In this document: in pieces, positions 57,419 to 64,000 of the stretch | Position numbering within the stretch: position 1 is the first letter of the stretch | How the letters are laid out: each line of letters starts with the position of its first letter | Assembly (NCBI RefSeq): GCF_024519285.1 | Contig: NZ_JAMZCY010000007.1 | Coordinates: forward strand, 186,001-250,000 | Length of the DNA stretch: 64,000 bases | Source: Cohnella sp. WQ 127256 | GTDB lineage: Bacteria; Bacillota; Bacilli; Paenibacillales; Paenibacillaceae | Direction: 5' to 3' | The notes under the pieces: generated by a model | Seen by the model: the letters and a program-made list of their open reading frames with translations, nothing else | Databases searched by the model: none | Told to the model about the DNA's origin: nothing | Program-made: the position numbers and the translations under genes

Positions 57419-58780
57419 GTGAATCTTACGACGACCGTATTAGGAAAAACCTATCAATTTCGTAGCTTGAAGGAAGTATTGGCTAAAGCCAATGAAGAGA
57501 AATCAGGAGATCAACTGGCAGGTATAGCCGCTGAAAATGCCAAAGAACGTATGGCAGCTAAGTGGGTGTTGGCTGAAACTAAGCTATCCGATATTCGCGA
57601 AAATCCCCTTCTCCCACCCGAGATGGATGAAGTATCCCGGGTTATTGAAGAAGATATAAATGAAAAAATATATACGCAAATCCGAAACTGGTCAATTGCA
57701 GAGCTGCGGGAATATCTCCTAACTTCTACGACTGGGGCTGACCAGATAAAATGGCTCTCAAGGGGTTTAACTAGTGAAATGATCGCGGCTGTCTCCAAGG
57801 TGATGAGCAATCTTGATCTCATTCAAGCCGCATCGAAAATAGAAGTCATTACACACTGCAATATTTCCATTGGACAAAGAGGCGTACTGGCGGGAAGAGC
57901 CCAGCCTAATCATCCGGCGGATGACGTAACCGGCATTCAAGCCTCCTTGTATGAAGCGCTCAGTTATGGCATAGGTGATGCAGTTATTGGCATTAACCCG
58001 GTTATTGATACGACGGACAGTGTTAAAGCGATCATGAATATGACCAAGGAAGTCATGAACAAGTGGAGCATTCCAACGCAAAATTGTGTCTTGGCGCATA
58101 TCTCGACCCAGATGCGTGCGATCAGGCAAGGTGGACAAGCGGATATGGTATTCCAGAGCCTTGCGGGAACACAAGCGGGTAATCATTCCTTCGGCATCGA
58201 TCTTGCTTTATTAAACGAAGCGGATGCGTTAATCCGTAGCGAAGGGATGTCCGCAGGTCCGAACCTCTGGTACTTCGAAACCGGTCAAGGCTCGGAATTG
58301 TCAGGCGGAGCCCATTATGATATTGATCAAGTGACACTAGAAGCACGCTGCTACGGTCTAGCGAGAAGGTTTCGTCCTTTTATCGTCAATACGGTTGTGG
58401 GCTTTATCGGCCCGGAGTATTTGTACGATAGCAGACAGGTTACTCGCGCTGGCTTGGAAGATCACTTTATGGGGAAGCTTCACCAGCTCCCGATGGGCGT
58501 GGATGTATGCTATACGAATCATATGAAGGTCGACCAGAATGATATGGACAACCTGTCGGTATTACTTACATCAGCGGGTGTGAACTTCATTATAGGGGTT
58601 CCAATGGCGGATGATTGCATGTTGAATTATCAATCGACCAGCTTCCACGATATCGCCACTTTGAGAGAAACGCTTGGACGTAGGCCCGCACCGGCATTTG
58701 AAGGTTGGTTGGAAAAAATGGGGATCATGGCGAATGGAAAGCTGACTGGGGATGCTGGAGACCCGACCTTGTTTCAGTAG
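57419..58780 (+). CDS. eutB: Ethanolamine ammonia-lyase large subunit EutB
   Basis: A 453-residue TIM-barrel subunit holding the active site that splits ethanolamine to acetaldehyde and ammonia with adenosylcobalamin. Conserved stretches are VITHCNISIGQRGVLAGRAQ-like (split here: HCNISIGQRGVLAGRAQPNH), DDVTGIQASLYEALSYGIGD, DMVFQSLAGTQAGN and GPNLWYFETGQGSELSG. GTG 57420 or the ATG-like start at 57419 (GTG) follows GGAGAGGTGAA. It is complete and of normal length. The presence of EutBC shows that the compartment handles ethanolamine. Confidence 0.96.
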   Translation: MNLTTTVLGKTYQFRSLKEVLAKANEEKSGDQLAGIAAENAKERMAAKWVLAETKLSDIRENPLLPPEMDEVSRVIEEDINEKIYTQIRNWSIAELREYLLTSTTGADQIKWLSRGLTSEMIAAVSKVMSNLDLIQAASKIEVITHCNISIGQRGVLAGRAQPNHPADDVTGIQASLYEALSYGIGDAVIGINPVIDTTDSVKAIMNMTKEVMNKWSIPTQNCVLAHISTQMRAIRQGGQADMVFQSLAGTQAGNHSFGIDLALLNEADALIRSEGMSAGPNLWYFETGQGSELSGGAHYDIDQVTLEARCYGLARRFRPFIVNTVVGFIGPEYLYDSRQVTRAGLEDHFMGKLHQLPMGVDVCYTNHMKVDQNDMDNLSVLLTSAGVNFIIGVPMADDCMLNYQSTSFHDIATLRETLGRRPAPAFEGWLEKMGIMANGKLTGDAGDPTLFQ

Positions 58781-58811
58781 CGTGACAGAGTCCTCGAAGG
58801 GAGCGGATATC

Positions 58812-59702
58812 ATGAAGTCTTATGATATACAGGAAATGACCGATATGATCATAAAACAATTGGAGCTGCGATTGAAAGGAATACCTGAGAAGGCCAAGCC
58901 TACAATTGATGAAGCTCGCATATCCGACGAAGCCTTCAATCCAACGAATCGGTTGGTGTCTTCCTTGTCGGAACGGAGTGAGCTAAATGTTCCTACTCCA
59001 CGTTCTACGGAAATGCTACAAGAGCTCCGGGATGCGACTCCTGCACGAATCGGAGTATGGAGAACTGGGACAAGGCCACTCACGAAAGAGATGCTCCGAT
59101 TCCGCTGCGACCATGCCAGCGCGGTGGATACCGTATATGGAGAGGTTCGGAGCGAATTGCTAGAGAAATATGAATTGTTCCAGATCGAAACGCAATATGA
59201 GAATACGGAAAACTACTTAAAGCGACCGGATATGGGTAGGCTCCTAACCGATGAAAGTGCGAAACGCATACTTAAGCATTGCAAGAAAGGTGCACAGGTG
59301 CAGATTGTTGTCTCGGATGGGCTAAGCGCTAATGCAGTGGAACATAATTTGGCGGATGTCTATCCGGCATTGCTGGATTCTTTGCAGGCGCTTGGGCTGA
59401 AAGCGGGGACACCCATATTTGTTAAAGGCGGACGTGTAGCTTCAATGGATCATATTGGAGAAGTTCTACAGCCGGATGTATTAGTCATGCTGATCGGAGA
59501 GCGTCCTGGACTCGTCTCCTCCTCCTCTATGAGTGCATATATGTGTTATCGACCGAGGAAAGGGATGCTGGAGTCGAATCGAACGGTACTCTCAAACATT
59601 CATCATGGCGGGACCCCACCTGTTGAAGCAGGTGCGCATATCGGCACAATTGTCCAAAAGATGCTAGAGCAAAAAACAAGCGGAGTTAAGCTGGTCATTT
59701 AA
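58812..59702 (+). CDS. eutC: Ethanolamine ammonia-lyase small subunit EutC
   Basis: A 296-residue cobalamin-binding partner of EutB. Conserved parts are TPARIGVWRTGTRPLTKEML, RCDHASAVDTVYGEV, VQIVVSDGLSANAVEHN, LVSSSSMSAYMCYRP and NIHHGGTPPVEAGAHI. The N-terminal 45 residues are variable, as usual, and may carry the shell-targeting helix (SYDIQEMTDMIIKQLELRL). GAAGGGAG precedes ATG 58812. It is the last gene of the operon. Confidence 0.95.
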   Translation: MKSYDIQEMTDMIIKQLELRLKGIPEKAKPTIDEARISDEAFNPTNRLVSSLSERSELNVPTPRSTEMLQELRDATPARIGVWRTGTRPLTKEMLRFRCDHASAVDTVYGEVRSELLEKYELFQIETQYENTENYLKRPDMGRLLTDESAKRILKHCKKGAQVQIVVSDGLSANAVEHNLADVYPALLDSLQALGLKAGTPIFVKGGRVASMDHIGEVLQPDVLVMLIGERPGLVSSSSMSAYMCYRPRKGMLESNRTVLSNIHHGGTPPVEAGAHIGTIVQKMLEQKTSGVKLVI

Positions 59703-59716
59703 TAGGAATAAAACGA

Positions 59717-59764
59717 AACCCATTCTGAAGATGCCTTTATGGCGCTTTGGGGTGGGTCTTTTGT
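59717..59764 (+). terminator. Rho-independent terminator of the microcompartment operon
   Basis: AACCCATTCTGAAG...ATGCC pairs with GGCGCTTTGGGGTGGGT (several G-T pairs) around TTTAT, followed by CTTTTGTT. It lies 15 bases after eutC. Confidence 0.78.
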
Positions 59765-59802
59765 TATAGTTAAAAACTATCATATAAATAGTATTTATGT
59801 AT

Positions 59803-59832
59803 TTTACTTATAAGTAAACGGGATGATATAAC
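59803..59832 (+). promoter_or_regulatory. Promoter with overlapping 16-bp palindrome before the methyltransferase gene
   Basis: TTTACTTATAAGTAAA (59803-59818) is a perfect palindrome. Its first six bases would be the -35 box of a promoter with -10 TATAAC at 59827-59832 (18-base spacer). A second small inverted repeat TATCG-AAAA-CGATA (59838-59851) lies downstream of it. This suits control by a small dimeric repressor; none is encoded next to it. Confidence 0.5.
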
Positions 59833-59869
59833 TTATGTATCGAAAACGATATAGAGGAGATGATCGATA

Positions 59870-60649
59870 ATGAACGATGCGAAGCAGGATCAGAAGGTTC
59901 ATTGGGCGGCCAACACCTACGATGAGTCAATGAGTTTTGTTTCAAGCTTTGGAGAGGATGTTTTGTCTTGGCTAAATCCACAGGCAGGGGAAATTATTGT
60001 TGATTTTGGTTGTGGGACAGGAGACCTAGCCTCCGCTATTTCATCTCAGGGGTCAGAGGTAATTGGGGTGGATATTTCCCCGGAAATGGTCGAAAGAGCA
60101 CGTCTTAAATACCCTCATCTGACTTTTCATCGTGCAGACGGAATGGGCTGGAAGGCTGATCGTGCCTATGATGCAGTATTTAGTAATGCCGCGCTTCATT
60201 GGATGAAGGATGCGGATGCTGCGGTTGATAGCATGACAGCGGGGCTCCGAAACGGTGGGAGATTGGTCGTGGAGTTCGGTGGGTATGGCAATGTGGCGAC
60301 CATTATTGAAGCAGTGAGGGAGACATTACAAGCGAACGGTCGTGAGGATGCATTCGTTATGCCGTGGTATTTTCCGCAGGTAGGAGAGTATGCGTCATTG
60401 CTAGAGAAATATGGAATGGAGGTGCGGTTTGCGCAGCTCTTTGATCGACCGACCGTTCTGAACAATGGTGAAAATGGGATGAAGGATTGGCTAGAGATGT
60501 TTGGTACGGCAATGTTCCCAAAGACCGAACAATACGAGATGGGGCTATGGATAGAAGAGTCGACTCGTAGATTGAAAGACAAACTGTATGATCAAGGAGT
60601 CTGGACGGCAGATTATCGACGGTTAAGGGTGCTTGCAGTTAAGCGCTGA
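59870..60649 (+). CDS. Class I SAM-dependent methyltransferase
   Basis: A 259-residue cytoplasmic methyltransferase. The SAM-binding core has motif I VDFGCGTGDLASAI (about 44-57), GVDISPEMVERARLKYP as motif post-I and AVFSNAALHWMKD as motif II/III. It resembles the Tam (trans-aconitate methyltransferase)/UbiE-like group, but the acceptor cannot be told. GAGGAGATGATCGATA precedes ATG 59870. It has its own promoter region with palindromes and no cotranscribed neighbour; the MATE gene begins 110 bases later. Confidence 0.87.
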   Translation: MNDAKQDQKVHWAANTYDESMSFVSSFGEDVLSWLNPQAGEIIVDFGCGTGDLASAISSQGSEVIGVDISPEMVERARLKYPHLTFHRADGMGWKADRAYDAVFSNAALHWMKDADAAVDSMTAGLRNGGRLVVEFGGYGNVATIIEAVRETLQANGREDAFVMPWYFPQVGEYASLLEKYGMEVRFAQLFDRPTVLNNGENGMKDWLEMFGTAMFPKTEQYEMGLWIEESTRRLKDKLYDQGVWTADYRRLRVLAVKR

Positions 60650-60693
60650 TAGAAAAATAGCACAATCCGATAAAAATAACACCGTTTCGTTCA

Positions 60694-60722
60694 TTGACTA
60701 AATGATAGATCTCAGGCAAAAT
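60694..60722 (+). promoter_or_regulatory. Possible promoter of the MATE exporter gene
   Basis: TTGACT (-35) and CAAAAT (-10) are spaced by 17 bases. A start of transcription near 60729 favours the ATG at 60760 over the GTG at 60739. Confidence 0.4.
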
Positions 60723-60759
60723 AGGGGAATCTTGGTTAGTGGGGACGGTATATTACATC

Positions 60760-62106
60760 ATGAAACTTCTTAAAAGCTGGTATGGGATCCTATTCCTAGC
60801 ACTCCCATCCTTATTTGCATTTGCAACACAAACTCTTACCGGTACGATTAACTTAATTCTAGTAGGGGATCTTGGATTTTTAGTTATTGCTGTTGTTGGA
60901 GTTTCCAACATTATTATGTACAACGTATTTGCTATCTTTTCAGGGATAGGCCATACGGTCAATTACCTTGTCGCACAAAATTTCGGCGCCAAAGAAATGC
61001 GCAAAGGGATGCAGAGAACTTATCTGGCGCTTATCGTAAGTTTAGGAGTCGCTCTCATAATCGCTTTGGCTGGATGGCTAGCAAGTGGAGCTGTATTGAA
61101 GCTGACGGGCGGTTCAACTGAACTCGTTACGACCGGCGGAGAGTACTTGGAGCTGCGGTTCTATGCCATGTCCTTCGGGATTATCAGCTTTGTATTTCAT
61201 GGTTTCTTCCGTGGTGTGGGGGATACTCGAACGTCGATGGTCGTGTCAATAATAGGGAATGTTCTTATCGTCGGACTGACCTATGGAATGACCTATGGTC
61301 ATTGGGGCTTGCCGGATATGGGGCTTGTCGGCGCTGGATACGCCATATTAATTGGAGAAGCGATACAACTGTTACTCTGTCTATTCGTATTCTGGGGTCC
61401 GATGCATAAGCGCTACCAGACGAGAAGCATACCAAAGCCAGAATGGAGCGAGCTTAAGCTTATCTCTCAAGAGAGCGGAAAACTCGGAATGCAGGAATTT
61501 TCGATGAGCATTTCGATGTACATCTTTACGATATTCGTCTTGAAGCTAGGAGATATGGCTGCAGCCGCTAATGAAGTGGCACTAAGCGTTATGTCGTTCG
61601 GATTTATGCCTGCATTTGCATTCGGCTCGACGGCTACGATCTTAGTAGGTCAGGAAATTGGTCAGGGACGACCGAAGCTGGCCAAATCAGCAGGGACGAA
61701 CACAGCTATACTGGGAACAATATTCTTGCTCCTTCTTGGAACTGCTGAATTGATCTGGGCAGTGCCCATCGCTCGATTGTATAGTGATGATCCAGGGGTC
61801 TATGAGCTAGCAGCTCATTTGATTACCGTGTCGGCCTATTTACAAATTTTTGATGGGTTCTATAATTTCTATGCGGGTGGTTTAAGAGGAATTGGGGATA
61901 CGACATTCCTAATGCGAGCCTCGTTTGTGCTTAGTCTCTTCATGTTTGTTCCGCTCACTTACCTATTCGTCATGGTGTTTGAATGGGGTAGCATGGGTGC
62001 GTGGCTTGCGTTATATTCGTTCCTTGTTGCCCTTGGCTTGGCCGTCATGATTCGTTATTATCGAACAGACTTCAATTCTGTCCGGTTGAAGGTAGCTCAT
62101 GGTTAA
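60760..62106 (+). CDS. MATE-family multidrug/organic cation exporter
   Basis: A 448-residue membrane protein with 12 predicted helices in two MatE halves. Visible signatures are LPSLFAFATQTLTGTINLIL and GFFRGVGDTRTSMVVSIIGN in the first half, and GFMPAFAFGSTATILVGQEIGQG with GGLRGIGDTTFLMRA in the second. Family members expel drugs or metabolites by Na+ or H+ antiport. ATG 60760 is chosen though its ribosome site is poor; GTG 60739 in the same frame would add 7 residues and also lacks a good site. It ends before a bidirectional terminator. Confidence 0.9.
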   Translation: MKLLKSWYGILFLALPSLFAFATQTLTGTINLILVGDLGFLVIAVVGVSNIIMYNVFAIFSGIGHTVNYLVAQNFGAKEMRKGMQRTYLALIVSLGVALIIALAGWLASGAVLKLTGGSTELVTTGGEYLELRFYAMSFGIISFVFHGFFRGVGDTRTSMVVSIIGNVLIVGLTYGMTYGHWGLPDMGLVGAGYAILIGEAIQLLLCLFVFWGPMHKRYQTRSIPKPEWSELKLISQESGKLGMQEFSMSISMYIFTIFVLKLGDMAAAANEVALSVMSFGFMPAFAFGSTATILVGQEIGQGRPKLAKSAGTNTAILGTIFLLLLGTAELIWAVPIARLYSDDPGVYELAAHLITVSAYLQIFDGFYNFYAGGLRGIGDTTFLMRASFVLSLFMFVPLTYLFVMVFEWGSMGAWLALYSFLVALGLAVMIRYYRTDFNSVRLKVAHG

Positions 62107-62123
62107 GGTGTTTCACGAGTAAT

Positions 62124-62161
62124 AATAAAGGTCGTTCTCCACGTGGAGAACGACCTTTATT
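62124..62161. terminator. Bidirectional terminator between the MATE and SDR genes
   Basis: A perfect 38-base palindrome: AATAAAGGTCGTTCTCC, ACGT, then the exact complement, with A/T flanks on both sides, between two convergent genes. Confidence 0.88.
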
Positions 62162-62186
62162 TAATAGCTGTCGTACCAATCAATAG

Positions 62187-63062
62187 TTATCCGTTTACGA
62201 TTTCTCCACCATTCACATGTAGAACTTGTCCGGCCATATAGGAGGAGTCCTCGCTAGCTAAGTACACATATGCAGGAGCGAGCTCATCGGGTTGACCTGC
62301 TCGTTTCATAGGAGTATCTGCCCCGAATTTGGCGACCTGCTGTGCGTCGAAGGTTGACGGGATTAGGGGGGTCCAGATTGGACCGGGAGCCACGGCATTT
62401 ACGCGAATGCCTTGACCGATGACATTCATCGCCAAAGAGCGGGTGAACGATACGATTGCTCCTTTGGTAGAAGAGTAATCAAGTAAGGTTGGGCTTCCAC
62501 GGTAAGCGGTAATGGATGCGGTATTAATAATGGTTGCACCGGGTTTTAGTTGAGGCATGGCAGCCTGGGTGAGATAGAACATACCAAATACATTCGTACG
62601 GAATGTTCTTTCTAGCTGTTCAGGTGTAATTTGTTCCAACTTATCCTGAGGGTGCTGTTCAGCGGCGTTATTGACAACAATATCGAGTCTTCCTAAATCG
62701 CTAATCGTTTGATTGACGGCTTGCATACAGAATGCGTGATTACCGATATCACCTCTAATTAATAAGCAACGACGACCTTCTGCTTCAATTTGCTTTTTCG
62801 TTTCTTCCGCATCGACATCCTCGTTCAAGTAAATGACAGCAACGTCTGCGCCTTCCTTGGCATAGATGATCGATACCGATCGTCCGATACCACTATCGCC
62901 TCCGCTTACGATAGCGACCTTGCCCATTAACTTCCCGGCTGGACGATATAAGGGAGATTCGGACTCCGGGAGGGGATTCATGTTCTGCTCAATGCCCGGC
63001 TGCTGATTCTGGTGCTGCGGCGGAAAGGAAGTAGGCCTTTGTGGTGTTTGTGAATTTGTCAT
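62187..63062 (-). CDS. Short-chain dehydrogenase/reductase (YhdF/YdaD type)
   Basis: A 291-residue NAD(P)-dependent oxidoreductase with an N-terminal Gln/Pro-rich tail of about 40 residues, as in Bacillus general-stress SDRs YhdF, YdaD and YhxC. The Rossmann motif is VSGGDSGIGRSV, followed by the NNAAEQHP structural motif, catalytic Ser/Tyr/Lys in TASITAYRGSP and LDYSSTKGAIV, and APGPIWTPLIPST. Substrate unknown. The start is uncertain: ATG 63062 lacks a ribosome site, while TTG 63080 lies only a base or two after GGGAG. Confidence 0.87.
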   Translation of the reverse strand: MTNSQTPQRPTSFPPQHQNQQPGIEQNMNPLPESESPLYRPAGKLMGKVAIVSGGDSGIGRSVSIIYAKEGADVAVIYLNEDVDAEETKKQIEAEGRRCLLIRGDIGNHAFCMQAVNQTISDLGRLDIVVNNAAEQHPQDKLEQITPEQLERTFRTNVFGMFYLTQAAMPQLKPGATIINTASITAYRGSPTLLDYSSTKGAIVSFTRSLAMNVIGQGIRVNAVAPGPIWTPLIPSTFDAQQVAKFGADTPMKRAGQPDELAPAYVYLASEDSSYMAGQVLHVNGGEIVNG

Positions 63063-63159
63063 GCTTGTAGGTTTAACCAAACTCCCTTGCTTTACGCATG
63101 GAAGTGATGTTGATACGTGATCCTATTTTTTGCCCATAACTTAATAAAAGCATTATTCA

Positions 63160-63183
63160 TAAAAACTCGGTTCTTGACGATAT
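63160..63183 (+). promoter_or_regulatory. Possible sigma-D (motility) promoter of the chemotaxis receptor gene
   Basis: TAAA (63160-63163) and GACGATAT (63176-63183) resemble the sigma-D elements TAAA and GCCGATAT. The -10 has one mismatch, but the 12-base spacer is shorter than the usual 14-16. Motility control would suit the gene downstream. Confidence 0.3.
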
Positions 63184-63216
63184 ATGTCATAAATATAAAT
63201 GTGGAGAGTGGCTTGG

Positions 63217-64000
63217 GTGAGAAAAAGAATGAAATGGTCTCTTTCAATCAAATTTATAACAATGGTTGTTGTATTTCTTATCGTTGTATTCGCGATAATG
63301 GTGCAATTGAATCTCAATAACCTCAAAAAGGTTAGTGTTAGTAAAGGGGAATTTGAGGCAAAGAACGCTGGGCAAGAATATGGCTTGTCATTCAGAAAAA
63401 CTCTGGTCGGACTTCAACATGAGCTCCAAATGCTTTCCCTTGTCATGAATAATACCCGAGAGACATCTTCTTCATCTCGAGAGGAGGTTGTTCTTCTGCT
63501 GAAAAAAATGTTGGAGGTTCATCCAGAATTGCTGGGAACATATACGATATGGGAGCCGAATGCATTCGATGGTAAAGATGCGGATTATGTAAACAAAACG
63601 CCTTACAATGATGAAACGGGTCGGTTAATTCCTTATGTGGTTCGAAATGGAGATCAAATTGTTGTGGAGTCGATCAAGAACTATGAAACCCCGGGGGACG
63701 GAGACTTTTACCTACTACCTAAGAAAAATAAGAAAGTTACGTTAATGGAGCCTTATTCCTATGATATCGATGGGAAATCCGTTCAAATGACTTCTCTAAT
63801 TGTCCCTATTCTTGATAAGGAGGATCGTTTTCTTGGTATGGTGGGGGTAGACTTTACGTTGGACTCCTTGCAGGAATCAGCGAAGGAGTATAAGCCGCTT
63901 GGTGGGTATGTCACTATCATTTCGGGTCAAGGCAATTATGTAGCGAATCCTGTTCATCCAAACCTAATCTCAAAGCCATATGGAGACCAAGAGGATAAAA
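63217..64000 (+). CDS. Methyl-accepting chemotaxis protein, N-terminal part (3' end outside window)
   Basis: An open frame of 261 residues that runs off the window. It starts at GTG 63217, 9 bases after GGAGAG, with an in-frame ATG at 63229. A basic tail and one membrane helix (about 10-30; IKFITMVVVFLIVVFAIMV) are followed by an extracytoplasmic sensor of the dCache_1 type, shown by TYTIWEPNAFDGKDADYVN and VTLMEPYSYDIDGKSVQMTS, then VGVDFTLDSLQE. This layout is that of Bacillus McpA/TlpA-type receptors for amino acids or related ligands. The HAMP and signalling domains must lie beyond base 64000, so a diguanylate cyclase or kinase output cannot be excluded. Confidence 0.75.
   Translation, partial: MRKRMKWSLSIKFITMVVVFLIVVFAIMVQLNLNNLKKVSVSKGEFEAKNAGQEYGLSFRKTLVGLQHELQMLSLVMNNTRETSSSSREEVVLLLKKMLEVHPELLGTYTIWEPNAFDGKDADYVNKTPYNDETGRLIPYVVRNGDQIVVESIKNYETPGDGDFYLLPKKNKKVTLMEPYSYDIDGKSVQMTSLIVPILDKEDRFLGMVGVDFTLDSLQESAKEYKPLGGYVTIISGQGNYVANPVHPNLISKPYGDQEDK

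Noticed and set aside
1-64000. Mobile elements, prophage genes, CRISPR arrays, tRNA and rRNA genes
   Set aside because: No transposase, integrase, repeat-spacer array or recognisable RNA gene was seen on reading both strands.

Overview
The window looks like chromosome of a spore-forming, low-to-mid GC Gram-positive bacterium of the Paenibacillaceae (Paenibacillus/Cohnella type). This rests on strong GGAGG-type ribosome binding sites with frequent TTG/GTG starts, PrkA, AbrB, a GlnR-type operator, YesM/YesN two-component pairs beside CUT1 sugar transporters, GH families typical of Paenibacillus, an agr-type peptide locus and copper-amine-oxidase-like stalk domains. No tRNA, rRNA, insertion sequence, phage gene or CRISPR array was seen.

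Layout. 1-6028: two-component systems and envelope stress (end of a LiaS-like kinase, LiaR-like regulator, YugN-like protein, HtrA protease, OmpR-type regulator plus kinase). 6143-13057: housekeeping genes (IspH, a DUF2062 membrane protein, DAHP synthase, a GSI-beta glutamine synthetase behind a GlnR/TnrA box, SerC, TrmL, an AbrB-family regulator). 13066-17823: a 50-residue membrane peptide, an aminotransferase-fold protein without the PLP lysine, a Rieske protein, a DUF2161 protein and PrkA. 17833-37752: a glycan-utilisation region. It holds a cytoplasmic GH35 beta-galactosidase, an AraC regulator, a YesM/YesN sensor pair, two tandem solute-binding lipoproteins, two CUT1 permeases, two GH38-type proteins and a secreted GxGYxYP-family protein with three repeated beta domains. 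37797-42803: a secreted GH18 chitinase behind a leader that can fold over its ribosome binding site, then an agr-like quorum-sensing locus (AgrC on the minus strand; a kinase-less sensor-like membrane protein, AgrB, a 40-residue AgrD and a receiver-less LytTR protein on the plus strand).

43010-59764 is the most interesting part: one apparent 17-gene operon on the plus strand behind a sigma-A promoter overlapped by a CcpA cre site. It starts with an alkaline-phosphatase-superfamily hydrolase, a four-gene ABC importer of the Fe/2-aminoethylphosphonate/polyamine class, a DeoR regulator, a PHP phosphoesterase and an MgtC protein. It runs directly into an ethanolamine microcompartment set (EutL, a BMC protein with extension, EutE, EutM, PduL, an unknown protein, EutN, EutS, EutP, EutA, EutB, EutC). 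Within this locus the usual ethanolamine permease EutH, the EutVW sensor pair, EutT, EutQ and an alcohol dehydrogenase are absent. My inference is that the cell imports a phosphorylated ethanolamine compound, releases ethanolamine in the cytosol with the two phosphoesterases and ferments it in the compartment.

59870-64000: a SAM methyltransferase behind palindromic sites, a MATE exporter, an SDR oxidoreductase on the minus strand and the first part of a chemotaxis receptor that runs out of the window.
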